A stretch of 64,000 nt of DNA from Microcebus murinus. Lineage: Eukaryota > Chordata > Mammalia > Primates > Cheirogaleidae. Below the pieces are notes generated by a model. The model did not search any database and was not told the DNA's origin. It saw only the letters and a list, made by a program, of their open reading frames with translations. Shown here piece by piece: positions 51,901-63,991 of the stretch. How positions within the stretch are numbered: the first letter of the stretch is position 1; each line of letters opens with the position of its first letter. The stretch spans positions 86,807,001 through 86,871,000 of the forward strand of contig NC_134106.1 in NCBI RefSeq assembly GCF_040939455.1, given 5' to 3'. The translations under genes and the position numbers were made by a program.

Positions 51901-52790
51901 GCTCAGAATACATAATTTCTTGAAGAACCACAAGAGCAAACAATGTTGAGGATTCCAAATACGCCGGAGAATCTACTTTGTCAGAAGGTTAAATGTGAGT
52001 CAGAGGGATGCCAGGAGAGGGATGCCGGGAGGATTTCCAAGAGCCCACAGCCTGCCTTCTGTTCCCTGAAAGGACAAAATTCGGTGAGCTGTGATGCCAC
52101 TGGGCCTGCAGAGCTCCCCACCCCCACCCAATCTCTCCTGCAGGCTCAGAGAGAGAACTCGCTAGCTTGGCACGGCCAGGGGTCGCCAAGCCCAGCCGGT
52201 AGTCAAGGATAGAAATGCCTTGTTGATGTGACTGACATTTTTCTTACTAGCTTAGGCCAGGAAGAACATTCAGGTTTATTGTCCATCTGTACCCTAGAAA
52301 ACCTTTGTGTGAACTTAAGTTCCTCGAAGCATTTGCATTGAAAAAGCCACATAAGAGTCAAAGGATCACAAATAACAGGCCGGAAACCCTCCATTTGTGC
52401 CAGAAAAGGCACAGTACACACTCCGTGACTGTTTCTCCTCCCTTCCCTTCCCTGCTAGCTTCCACAAAGGGGAGGGTCCGCTGGTGGGGCCTGGGCTTTG
52501 GAGGGCCCATGCAGCCCTGGTGCTGGCTGAGGTGGGACTCCCCAAACCCAGAGCCCTCACTCAGCACCCCGCGCATGCGGGGAAGGGCCTGCAGGACACC
52601 AGAGCTGCCAACGCAGGACGCACTCCCCACACTCCAGCAACCAGGCGGGTGACCTGCCTCCCTCCTCGCAGCCCTCACAGTGGTTGTGTCCCATAATGTC
52701 GCCTCCAACACTGAATTAGTGAGCCCTGAACTGCTCAGCTCCTGCGGGGACACAGGTAGGTCCTGAGACCCTCCAGTCATAGCATTTTCA
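48943..52790. other. GC-rich, repeat-poor block of about 3.8 kb
   Basis: This is the longest stretch in the intergenic part with almost no young repeats. It has raised G+C, a (CATC)n run at about 50511-50530, and many overlapping frames; the longest is 235 codons at 50689-51396. I recognise no domain, signal peptide or exon-intron pattern. Possible readings are conserved noncoding DNA, an unannotated noncoding transcript or simply old unique sequence. Confidence 0.35.
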
Positions 52791-53905
52791 TCAACCAATC
52801 AATATATAACTTTATTTTATGTGTGCTTAGTTAATATATATTGTTTAAAGACACCTTATTTAATGTATATTGTTGATCCACTAACATTTAACTTTTGCCA
52901 ACAGCATTATAGCTTATGCTTCAATGAAGCTTCTTTAATGCGTGTTTTCCCCTTAAGGCACATCACGGTCTTCCTCTTCTTAAGGATAATAGACAGCACT
53001 TCAGCACTGTGCTTGGGGGACATGTTAAACAGCAACACCACCATCAAAAAGCACTAAATAGACCAAAATGCAAATAATGCAGCACTAAATAGACCAAGAA
53101 AGGATCCTTGTTTGTAGCATGCAAGCTGGAACAAGGAGGTAGTGTGTCACCTCCTTTGACCTCAGCTGGGAATGAGTGTGTCAGGTGACTCAATTTTTTT
53201 TTTTTTTTGGCTGCTCTGTACATGCTGCAAATGACCACAAGAGCACCAAGAGTATGGATTTTGAGGTTACAAATAAGTTTTAGAGAGTGGATGACTTTGC
53301 AAATGCAGAATCTGTGACTAATGAGGACAGGATTGACTATATCTATATATATGTGTATGTATATGATGTTATCTATGAAAGTTGAACATGTATATGTATA
53401 TGTGAACACATACATTTCTGTGCATATGTATGTATTTTAAAAGCAAAACTTAAACTTGCTTATGCCCCTTACTCCGGGGTGGATGAGAAGGCATGACCCT
53501 GGGCACCTGTCATCACACCACCACCTTCGGCTGGTTGCAGGAATCACTGGTCAATTGGTGTGAAGACTCTGGAGAGTAGAGGTTTCCCACCCTACACCAG
53601 ACTGGCCTCGCCTGTATAGCAATTTTCAGGGGACCCTGTTACAAATGGGGCCTCACCCCATTCCTGACCTGTTGAAACAGAGTCAGGGGAGGGAACGCTG
53701 GAGTGGAGGAATGGGGATGTGTATTTTATAGTTTACACAGTTCACCATTCAAGATTGAGAATCACTATGAAGCGGTTCCCAGCCATTTAGAGAAATCAGC
53801 CCCTGAAACCTTTTTCTGACCTCAAGGCAAGAGGCAATGTAGATCACCCCGCCACCCCTTGTGAGCAGATGAAATCAAAGCCAAGAGAAAAGTGCTGTGT
53901 GCCAT
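52791..53905. other. Intergenic, nothing assigned
   Basis: AT-rich with a TATA/TATG microsatellite near 53335-53410. Confidence 0.45.
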
Positions 53906-54050
53906 GTGGAAGACCCTGGGCAGTTTCGTGTAAGGCTGGGCCACCTGGGGAAGGTTGTGTGACTTCCCTGTGCCCCTCCTGTAAGGGAGGTAATAGTAAG
54001 AGTTACTCTTAAGGTTGCCAAAACAATTGAACGCATTAATACACACACAG
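53906..54050 (+). repeat. MIR-like fragment
   Basis: 'gggaaggttgtgtgacttcc' and 'gtaagggaggtaatagtaag' resemble the MIR core. Confidence 0.5.
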
Positions 54051-54309
54051 CATGATGAACAGTGTTGCATATGTAGGAGCAGCCAACAACCACGTACCAC
54101 CATCATCACCATCACTAGCTACACATCCCCACCTGCCGAGCACCTCCTTCTTCATGCTCACTTTCTCAGCCACGTGAATCTCACCTCTTTTCAGACCTTT
54201 CCCTTTCCAGTCTGGATGTTTCCCTCTCAAATTGTTACTTTTCAAAAAATTGTATTTAAACAAAAAGTAGGACTACACATCCATCTGGATGCATACAACA
54301 AAAAAGAGA

Positions 54310-54501
54310 GACAGAACCCAGTGTTGGCACAGATGGGGAGCACGTGGGATTTGGGCTTTGCTGTTGGAAGTGTAAATCGGTACAATCACTTCAAAAAGCT
54401 CTTTGACATCATCTATGAAAGTTGAACATTCACACACAATGTGACCCAGCAATTCTCCTAAATTCATAGGTACGTTCACCAAAAGGCATGTATGAAAATA
54501 T

Positions 54502-54507
<6 letters not shown>
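54310..54507 (+). mobile_element. L1 ORF2-end fragment, left of SINE insertions
   Basis: 'ggtacaatcacttcaaaaag' and 'cacaatgtgacccagcaatt' are L1 text. The element continues at 54853-54891 and 55215-55620 after two SINEs. Confidence 0.7.
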
Positions 54508-54537
<30 letters not shown>

Positions 54538-54852
54538 AGACAGAGTCTCACTTTGTTGTCCAGGCTAGAGTGAGTGCCGTGGCGTCAGCCTAGCTCACAG
54601 CAACCTCAAACTCCTGGGCTTGAGTGATCCTTCTGCCTCAGCCTCCCGAGTAGCTGGGACTACAGGCATGCGCCACCATGCCCGGCTAATTTTTTATATA
54701 TATATCAGTTGGCCAATTAATTTCTTTCTATTTATAGTAGAGACGGGGTCTCGCTCTTGCTCAGGCTGGTTTTGAACTCCTGACCTTGAGCAATCCGCCC
54801 GCCTCGGCCTCCCAAGAGCTAGGATTACAGGCGTGAGCCACAGCGCCCGGCC
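54508..54852 (-). mobile_element. Alu, young strepsirrhine subgroup, antisense
   Basis: A very long T tract starts the element. 'gaaaatattatttt' flanks both sides. It shares the subgroup markers with 19168-19501 and 21544-21885. Confidence 0.95.
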
Positions 54853-54891
54853 GAAAATATTATTTTTAATAATCAAAAACTAGAAGCATGG

Positions 54892-55214
54892 CCAGGCATG
54901 GTGGCTCACACCTGTACTTCCAGCACTTTAGTAGGCCAAGGCAGGAGGATCACTTGAGGCCAGAAGTTCAAGACCAGACTGGGAAACATAATGAGACCCC
55001 ATATCTCTAAAAAATTGTAAATATTTAGCTGGGTGTGGTGATGCGCACCTATAGTCCCAGGTACTTGGAAGGCTGAGGCAGGAGGATCGCTGGAGACCAG
55101 GAGTTCCAGTCTTCAGTGAGCTATGATCATGCCACTGTACTCCAGCCTGGGCAACAGAGCAAGACCCTGTCTCTAAACAACATCAACAACAAAAAACAAA
55201 CAAACAAACAAAAA
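54892..55214 (+). mobile_element. Alu, older AluJ-like, without lemur linker
   Basis: 'ggccaggcatggtggctcac' to 'gcaagaccctgtctct' and a CAA-rich tail. The linker 'taaaaaattgtaaatattta' lacks the strepsirrhine block, so this copy looks ancestral to it. Confidence 0.9.
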
Positions 55215-55630
55215 AGTAGAAGTAAACTAAATGTCCATCGACAGTAGAATAGGTAATTGAAGTGAAATACTTATATAATGGGATATTGTACAGCAACTAG
55301 AATGGACAAACTGCAACCTGCTAAGTGCAGGATCATGAACAGAAGATTCGCAGAAGGCAGCCAGGCACTAAAGAAGGCACATGGAGCATGGCGTTTCTGT
55401 TTACGTAAAGTTCAAGGACTGGTGAAGTTAGTCTATAAGGTCCAGAGGGGGTCCCTTGGGAGGGGTGCTCAAGGCTGGAAGGGGCCGTGAGGATCCCAGG
55501 CTTTCAGGTGTGCTCGGCCCTGTGCTGCTCATACCTGTGTCTCTACCTTGTGAGAATTCTTTTTATTTGTACAGTTATTTATGCACTTTACTAAATTTTT
55601 TTTAAGTAAAAGTTCGCATTAAAAAAGAAA
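55215..55630 (+). mobile_element. L1 3' fragment, right of SINE insertions
   Basis: 'ctaaatgtccatcgacagta', 'atgggatattgtacagcaac' and 'tttatgcactttactaaatt' continue the L1 of 54310-54507. Confidence 0.65.
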
Positions 55631-55635
55631 GTCAG

Positions 55636-55822
55636 GACCGGGCACGGTGGCTCACGCCTGTAATCCTAGCACTCTGGGAGGACGAGGCGGGAGGATCGCT
55701 CAAGTTTAGGAGTTGGAAACCAGCCTGAGCAAAGGCGAGACCCCTTCTCTACTAAAAAAGAAAGAAAGAAAGAAAGAAAGGAAGGAAGGAAGGAAGGAAG
55801 GAAGGAAGGAAGGAAGGAAGGA

Positions 55823-55898
<76 letters not shown>

Positions 55899-56104
55899 AA
55901 TAAATTAGCTGAACAACTAAAAATATATAAAAAATTAGCCAGGCATGGAGGCACATGCCCGTAGTCCCAGCTACTCAGAAGGCTGAGGCAGGAGGATTGC
56001 TCGACCCCAGGAGTTTGAGGTTGCTGTGAACTACGCTGATGCCATGGAACTGTAGCCAGGGCAACAGAGTAAGACTCTGTCTCAAAAAAAAAAAAAAAAA
56101 AAAA
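55636..56104 (+). mobile_element. Alu with expanded GAAA/GGAA microsatellite
   Basis: 'ccgggcacggtggctcacgc' start and a long A tail, flanked by 'aaagtcagga' on both sides. The middle A-rich linker has expanded into a tetranucleotide array (55760-55900), making this copy about 130 bp longer than its sisters. Confidence 0.92.
55760..55900 (+). repeat. (GAAA)n-(GGAA)n-(GAAA)n microsatellite
   Basis: A pure tetranucleotide array: about five GAAA units, about ten GGAA units, then about twenty GAAA units. It grew from the central A-rich linker of the host Alu. Confidence 0.97.
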
Positions 56105-56850
56105 AAGTCAGGATTGTGAAGGCGTCTTTGGTTAGGAACAGGGGAGAGGGTAAAGGTGGAGAACAATGGTGTAGCATTCAAAAAAGAGGGGCTTAAAAGA
56201 ATGTTTTATCTGTAATTTTAAAAGGCTAAGCATGCAGAAACCCAAGAATTCATAGAAAAGTGGCAACCATTTGATTCCCAGAGTGAGGAGTCTGGAGAAA
56301 CATAATCAGGAGGCGGACTGTTGAGAGCCCTGAGGCCCTTCGCAGGGACCTGGGAGTCCCCTGGGAGGGCAGCGGCCTCACTATGTCACATGTTGTGTGA
56401 GCTCTCATCCCAGCTGCGGTGTGCTTCGTGCTGAGTGTGTCTTGTTGTCATTCAGCCAGCACAGGTTCGTGAAGCACTTAACCTGTGTCAAGAGGCTCTT
56501 CCTACACTTTCCCAGTGTACCTTAAGCCGCAGCGAGAGTGTCAGAGCACAGAAGTGGCCTCTTTTCTAGCATTTCCAGACCTGCCTGTCCATCAGCATCT
56601 CTTGCCCGAAACACGGGTTCCCAAGGCCATTCCCTGGAGATGCTGATCTGGTCACCTGGGCTGGGGCCCAGGACCCCGGGCTCTTCTTCCAAGTGGGCAA
56701 GTTTAGGAAGCAGAGCTTTGGTGCAAGGGGATATTCTTTTGAAAAGAGTGCATTACTCTGAATAGTGAGATAATGTTTTGAAAAAATCCAAAATATTCTA
56801 ATTTCTTGATGGGAGAAAGGAGAAGGGGCATTCTGACGGCTTGCCCAGCA
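56105..56850. other. Intergenic, nothing assigned
   Basis: No feature recognised. Confidence 0.45.
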
Positions 56851-56874
56851 GTAAAGTTGCTACATGGAAACATG

Positions 56875-57010
56875 GGATGTCCTGTTAAATCGGAATTTCA
56901 GATAAATAACGCATAAAGTTTTAGTATAAGAGTATCCCAGATATTGCATGAGATGTGCTTACACTAACTTTCTTGTTGTTTATCTAAAATTCAGATTTGG
57001 CTGGGCGCTG
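56875..57010. mobile_element. Palindromic MER53-like DNA element
   Basis: The left arm 'ggaatttcagataaataacg' and the right arm 'gttgtttatctaaaattcag' are imperfect reverse complements around a centre near 56940 ('ttagtataag' and 'cttacactaa' also pair). Near-palindromic short elements of this type are old non-autonomous DNA transposons. The name is from memory. Confidence 0.65.
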
Positions 57011-57049
57011 TGAGGGGGCTGTGACTGGGAAAAGTGGGCAGAGGGGGAC

Positions 57050-57597
57050 TGTTAGGATGATGATGATGGCAAAGTTGAAGGAGCTCAGGAAATTTCACTG
57101 CAAAATATGACTTCTTGCTATGAAGAGTATTTTGAATTAAAGGCTCTTAGAGAATAATAGGCTCTTGGAAGAGGCTTCCCCCTCTATCTGCATAAACCCA
57201 ACTGACCTGATCAGAAGATCAAAGGGGGCAATTGACTTCCTTTCCTCTCCTGGTAATCTCAATATATTGCAGAATGCAGCCAGACCCAGCCCCAGTCATT
57301 TAAAACATAATACCTGTCCCTTGGGTTAATTCACAAGTCAATCTGTGTCCTCCATCTATTTAGCCTCCCTAGCAACCGCTTATTGCCCCTAAACAGAATT
57401 ATCTATACTCCTCATTTTCCCCCTCCTCTCTAAAAGGGTACATAAAAATATTTGAAAGTCACTGGATAATGAGTAACCACTCTGTGATTCTTCTCATGCG
57501 CATGGTAAATAAACCTTTCTCTTATTAATCTGCCTTAATTGTGATTTGACCTTTCAGTGAACTTTCATGAGAAAGGGCAGTTACCCTCACCACTACA
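57050..57597 (+). mobile_element. Retroviral LTR (ERV1-like), probably solo
   Basis: Begins TGTTAGGATGATG and ends CACTACA, giving TG...CA ends over about 548 bp. It has a TATA-like 'acataaaaata' near 57440 and AATAAA at 57508-57513 followed by 'cctttctcttattaatctg'. No target duplication is seen at these exact edges, so boundaries may be off or the flanks decayed. No internal region follows. Confidence 0.62.
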
Positions 57598-57604
57598 GCC
57601 TTTA

Positions 57605-57725
57605 CTGACTCTATTCATGGAGCCAGGAACTATTGTAAATACTTTACATTAACACATTTACCCCACACACTAAGCCAGGATGTAGAGGTTATCTTTATCC
57701 TCCTTTTAAAGGTTTTGGAAGGGGA
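57605..57725 (-). repeat. MIR-like fragment
   Basis: 'gagccaggaactattgtaaa' and 'gaggttatctttatcctcct' match the reversed MIR order. Confidence 0.55.
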
Positions 57726-57729
57726 GGCC

Positions 57730-58615
57730 GGCAGAGGTGCAGCGGGAAGCAGGACTCCCTCCAGTAGTCTGCCCCTGTGCCGTGGCAAGCCATAGGCCTG
57801 GAAGGGCTTTCTCCAAAGCCAGTTCTTAACCTGGGGCATGCTGGGAACATGGTCTGCGAGTGGTTCCTAAATCCCCTGGCCTGCCCCAGTTCATTATTTC
57901 ATTCAACAGTATTTTACTCTTGTGTCTGCTCTGTGCCCCGCACTTCTTGGGGATGTGATGGTGAACACAACAGAGCTTACCCTGCTTTGTGGAGCTCATT
58001 GTTGTGGGGAGGGGAGCCGGAGTGGGTGTTTCCAGAGCTTCCAGCAGAGGCTCAAACAGGCCCTTAATTCCCTGGCCCAAGTGGAAGATGGAAAACCACA
58101 GGCTGGCTTCTCCCTCCCCCAGGGTCTTTTTCTCAAACCCGTAGCAGCTTCACTTGGTTCCTCTCACCTGCAGTGCCCTTCGCTGTTTTATAAGGCCATG
58201 CCTGTCACTGACCTGCACACTTGAAGCAAGTGGCAAATGACCAGCTGACTCCCTGCGCAGAGTCCTCAGAGTGGAATTCGGGTAAGAGGTGCTGATGGAT
58301 TTTGTTGGAGACCTCGTAGTGGGCATCGGTTCAGGGCAGAGGCAGGAAGGGAAGAAGGCTTGTCCCTGGGTGGATGTCCCATCTTTCCCGGTAACCTGGG
58401 ACAGGTGTTCCAGCCTAAACCAGGTCTTCCCTCTGCTGAGTGTCTTCCCACAGTGCCACCAAAAGGCCTCGGGGAGTGTTCTGGCAGCTGAGTGGGCAGC
58501 CCGCTGGGTCCCTCTCTGCCTTCGTCGGAAAGTGTTCATTTTGCATCTGCCCTCACTCTGTCCCCACCCATGGCGGTGATTCAAGGCTGCTTATTCTTGT
58601 TTTTAGACATTATTA
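57730..58615. other. Intergenic, with L2-like trace
   Basis: About 57890-58000 ('ttcattcaacagtattttac', 'gtgaacacaacagagcttac') resembles LINE-2. The rest is unassigned. Confidence 0.45.
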
Positions 58616-58619
58616 TTGC

Positions 58620-59030
58620 CAGTATCATAATGAAGGAAGTGCAAATCAAAACTGTGAGATCGTTTTTCACTTCTCAGATTGCAAGTATCTTCGCAGGTGC
58701 CAGCCTGCGGTGGTGGAGGGGTGGGAAGACAGGTGCTCCCATGCACGTTGGGAGAGAGCAGATGGGAACACACCTTTTGGAGGGAAATTTGGTACTATCT
58801 GCAAAACATGCACACTCTTTGACCCAGCAATTCCCCTGTAGGAATTCACCATGCAGCACAAATATTTGTGGAAAGATATTTAATGCAGTACTGGGTCTAA
58901 TAGTAAAAAAGTCAGAAACCATAAACCTACATGTCCATCAATAGAGGGATAATTAAATAGATTGCAGTTTCTTTGTAAAATTTGATTCCATGTAGCCATT
59001 ATAAAAGAATGGGCTGGGCCAGTATATACT
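58620..59030 (+). mobile_element. L1 ORF2-end fragment
   Basis: 'gtgcaaatcaaaactgtgag', 'tgacccagcaattcccctgt' and 'acatgtccatcaatagaggg' are clear L1 phrases. A further short piece at about 59985-60085 appears to be its continuation, displaced by other sequence and the LTR at 59294-59774. Confidence 0.75.
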
Positions 59031-59293
59031 GACATGGAAAGACCCCCAAGGTACATTTCTTCATTTCTTTATCTATTGTTGAATGGTGATGTCCTAATTA
59101 GTATGTGCCAGTCAAGTGCTAGGTACAGGAGAAAAGAAGAGGATCGGGCAGAGCCTGCAGAGGCTCAAATGCAAAGACCAAGGAGACAAGGGGACTTGGC
59201 TGGGGGTAGGGCCAGCAGGAGAGCTAGGGACCCACCAGAGGGGTAGGACAGGGTGGGCAGTGGGGAGCATGATCAGGTGGTACTAGCATCTAG

Positions 59294-59774
59294 TGTAAGG
59301 GCCTGATTGCACCCCAAAGCTGCTGGCTCACTTGTGCGAGCCCAGATAACAGAAAATGGGCCCAGGGGAGGAGTAATCGGCTCCTAGAAACTGCTAGCTT
59401 GGGGCCCAAAGGTAGAGCTATCGGCTAAACGCATATTTCTGCTTCTGAGAATCGCTTGCTTGCAGCTGGACGCATAGGTATGGGGCCAGATAAGGGAGAA
59501 AGCCCCCTTTGCCGCCGGCGGGCTACCAGTCCACCAATCATTTTAAAGACTAACACGCACAATCAGCTTATACAGCGCGGGTGTTCAAGAGGGTGGGGGG
59601 ATAAAAGGAGAGCCCCAGCTTTGGTCAGGGTCCTTGCCTGTAAGAGCGGCCACTGCGCTGGCACTCTAGGGCCTAGACCCTGGCTAGCCAGAAAATAAAG
59701 CTCCTCTTGAGTGATTGCATCCTTAGTGTCTTTGTTCGTCTGCCTGGCGGGGTGCAGGAAGCCGGTCCCTAACA
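59294..59774 (+). mobile_element. Solo LTR, gammaretrovirus-like (ERV1), 481 bp
   Basis: The element starts TGTAAGGGCCTG and ends CCCTAACA. An exact 4-bp duplication CTAG flanks it (59290-59293 and 59775-59778). A TATA box (ggataaaagg, from 59600) and a poly(A) signal AATAAA (59694-59699) lie in the proper order and spacing for U3-R-U5, followed by a T/GT-rich stretch. CpGs are well kept (gccgccggcgggc). A 4-bp duplication is usual for ERV1/gammaretroviral integration. Internal sequence is absent, so it is a solo LTR, probably recent. Confidence 0.88.
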
Positions 59775-61463
59775 CTAGTTAAAGGGGATGAACAACGCTA
59801 GTGGCAACAGATGCCAGATGGGGGTGAGCAAAAGATGAGTGGTGAGCAAACAGACCATGGCTACAGGGGACTCTTGAGAGATGTGTCTGCAAAAACAAGG
59901 AGAAAAATAAGGTGGTGGATGGAACTGGGTAAAGGGAGAGAGAGACTCATTCTTCTAAATGGGAGAGACTTGAATATGTCAAAGCCAATGGGAAGAATTA
60001 ATCTGCAATGTGCTATTGAGTTAAAAAACAATATCCAGAAATACATGGACATATTAATTTCCATTTGTGTAAAAACTTAGACTGTTCATATGTGGGTATG
60101 TGAACTAAAATAAAATTTTCATAATTTAGAATCTTAAAGTCATTATGCTAAGTTAAAGAAGGTAATCATAAAATGTCAGAGTCATTTATAAGGTAAAATA
60201 CTAGAACATTAGTTCTTAAACATAAGTTGAAGCTTATACACCTTGATATCTTACTTTTATATTTAGGAATGCTAATAAAATTGGTGAACTGTTATGTTCA
60301 AAGTTACTTTAACTTCCTAGGTTTTTCTAAGAGTTGACATTATGCTTAATATATATAATTGAAATTTCTAGTTGGAAGGGAAACAATTCTATACAAAAAA
60401 TATTTAATAAAAGTTATAAGACATAAATATTAATAGTTTTGTTAAAAATATAATTTTGTCTAACACGAGTTAATTGATGAAAAAAAATATATAATTTTGT
60501 CCAATTTATTGGTTTGTGAAAGTGCTTTAAAATTCAATAAGTAAATGATCATTAAAAGTTAAATGGATATAAAAGTTAAAGGTTATAAAAGGTTTATAAA
60601 AGTCTTAACTTACAGTCAAAGTGGTTAAAATTAGATGGATTTGTTTATAAGATTTTATTAAAATTAACTTTATCATTAATACACTAATACAATGAAAAAT
60701 TTGGCTTTCTCTTTTGGACTAGATTTTCATATGATATTAATAGAAATAACAAAAGATTTTTAGGAATAACACCTTTGTTCACCTTTTGAATAAACTGCAA
60801 AAAGTGGGAGAAGGAGAGAAAGAGGCAAATTCAGCTTCCTCATTAATTTGTATTTTGGTTTGTCTATATTAGGTCTTATACTTGTTTGAGAAACGGAGTC
60901 TCCTCTCTATCAAAGAATATAATTTTTTTCACTTGAAAAATATTTGAATTATCAGTTTGGCTAAGTAAATGTCTATAATTTTATAGTAACCTGCAATCTT
61001 GCTTCATGACAACAAGTGTCTTATGATGAACAATTTATAACTTCTTGCTCTTTAAGCTTTCACTAAAATTTAAAGTTACTAAAAATAAGAATACTAGTCA
61101 ATGCATATGGTTCTATATATAAAGTGTACCAAAGAATAAGATATGTTTTTCATAAGAAAAATTCTAAAAGAAGCATAGAATGTGTTCTTATTAAAATATA
61201 TATAATTTTGTCTAATTCAGAGGTCATTTAAAAGTTGAATCAAAATATGGATTTAGAAAGAAAATAAAAACAAAATAGAAAGTAACTTGTGAGTAAGAAA
61301 AAGATGTAAAAAGGCAAAGAATATATAAATATATTTTTTTGGATAAGAAAGTTTAAACAGAAAGAACAATGTAAAGAAAGGATCTTGTATGGATTTTTTG
61401 TTGTAAAATGATTAGTTATTTAGGAAAAGGGAATGTTAGAACAAAACAGAAAGTTTGTAGGCA

Positions 61464-61796
<333 letters not shown>

Positions 61797-63924
61797 TTGT
61801 AGGCATGTTTTGTAGATAGTCTATGGTTTGTGCAGGCTGGTATAAAGTTTATAAAGAGAATTTATGAAGGAATTTGTATGTGGTCCAGTTGACTGTAATT
61901 AAAAAGAAAAATTTTGATTAAAACAAAGTTTTCTCTAGATATGAATTTGCTCTTAATGAGATGGCATGATGTACTCATTTTGATTCTATAACCTGGTTTC
62001 CTTTTTAATTATAAAAATATATATATCACACTACAGAGAGTTTTTCTTTACGTTTTGGTAACTGACCTAAAAGAAGCAAAGACTTTATGCTATATCAAGG
62101 TAATCCCTGTGTTCTCTTTATTAGGTTTTGACTAACTAGAAAAACTAAACTTTAAAAGGGTTAAGGTTTACACCCATATAATTTACTTTATCACCTTTAG
62201 AATCTTTTGATGACTATCTCTCTTGGTTAGATAAATAACCCTTATTTTATAGTGGCTTGTGACTGTATCTGAACAAATGTTTTAAGCCTTTGATATTTGA
62301 GAAACTTTCCAAACCCAAATTCTAAATCCAGTCTTTTGGCCTGAAACTAGCTTTTTTTTATATGCTAAGGCCACTGAAAGTCTAAGACAGACATTAGGTT
62401 TATTTGGTGCATTAAAACCATACAGGAAACATTTTGAAATATGAAATGGTGTTTAACTTTCTTTGGGTTATATTTGTATAAGTATGTTATTAATATATGC
62501 TCCAATATTATAAAATATCGGTGTACCAATATCTTGGTATATTGGTGTATGTTATCAACAATAATTATGGTTATTATGTTAAATTGCTGTATGGCATAAA
62601 AATAATCAATTTTATTTGTCAGTTGTCTCTTTAACTATGATTAGTCTAAAAGTTTTTGTTTTACTTTGATTCATCTCAGAAAGTGTTTTTTTAAACTAAG
62701 TCCAAAGTTTACTTCTTCAAGGAAAATCATGAAAAGGATTGACAAGTTCTCTTGAATACAGGCTTCTGATAACTTTGTAGATACCATTGGACTAAAATAA
62801 AACAACCTTCCAGGACTTTAATTTGAAAGCTGATATGGCCATGAGTATCCCTAACTCAACCGCACACAGAGGAGACATTAATTTCATGGGACCAAACTAA
62901 ATTTTTTTATGATTTTTTTTATTTAGAACATTACTGATTCTCTTGTTTCCAGAGTCCTGACAAGTTTTAAGTAAATAGCAAGTTTACCTGATATCTCCAG
63001 AACCTAAAACTATTGAGTCTGCCAATGCCCTGTTCAGACGTCCTCCCTCTAGGCTCAGGGACTATTCCGAGGGGGCATGTGAGATTATAAGGGCCAATTC
63101 AGAGGGACGGAATTAGTTTAGACCCTACAGATCAAGGAGGGGCACACAGAAGCCTAACAAATACTAACTGAAAAACTTTGTCTTTTCAGGCCACGTGGTG
63201 CAGATCTCTATTCCAATCATAAAAAAATTTTTTTTCCCTACTTCCTGTAGACTTAGAACTTCCTGAGTATAATTGTTCTCAGTTATGGGTTTACACAAAA
63301 AGAAATATAACAAGTAATTTATCAGCCACCTTAGTATAAATTACTAAAGAATCTTTAAATTCCCTTAGCTTAAATGTTAATGATGCTTCTGTTTGCTACA
63401 AATATACCACTGAACTCAAGAATATAGTAGCTCAACACTTATAGATAAATTAGTTTTGTAGCCTTGCCTTTGACATTTTGATTTTTACTCTTATGTTGCC
63501 TTAGAACGTTTTAAAGGGTTGATGAATGCCTGTCTACCTCCAGTCTCGCCTTGCCTGAAACATTTAATTGGCTGAAAGCCCTTTTTTGGCTCTTCAGTCC
63601 TCTTGGCCACAATGGTTCCACCGAGGGCCTGGATGGACCCAGGGCAGGTAGCCAAACTGTTAGGTAGATAGTGAGGGATTCTGAGTCTCTGAGGGATGAA
63701 AGTGCATGCTGTTGCCCTCATCTTGGTCCTGCCCTACCCTAATTCTCCATACCTGGGGGAGGAGGGAATACCCTATGAATCTGCCAATCAGAACTTAGCA
63801 CGCCAGCTGCAAAAGAATGCAGAGGACTCTCTAGCCCATGGGCCAAGCCACATGGGTACCATAAAGTCCGGAAAGTGACCTAGAACCCACATGTGTAGTT
63901 AAGGCTCAGGTTATGTGACTCCCA

Positions 63925-63991
63925 ACTATCCAATCAAAGTGGTTCCATGCTGACCTGTGGGAGGTCCCCATCCAGGCACTATAAAAATGAG
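63925..63991 (+). promoter_or_regulatory. CCAAT plus TATA pair, LTR-type promoter
   Basis: 'tatccaatcaaagtgg' followed about 45 bp later by 'actataaaaatgag' is the spacing of an RNA polymerase II promoter in a retroviral U3. Transcription would run rightwards out of the window. Confidence 0.45.

Noticed and set aside
55666..55964. Frames rich in Phe-Leu-Ser or Lys-Glu-Arg repeats
   Set aside because: Direct translation of the GAAA/GGAA microsatellite in an Alu.
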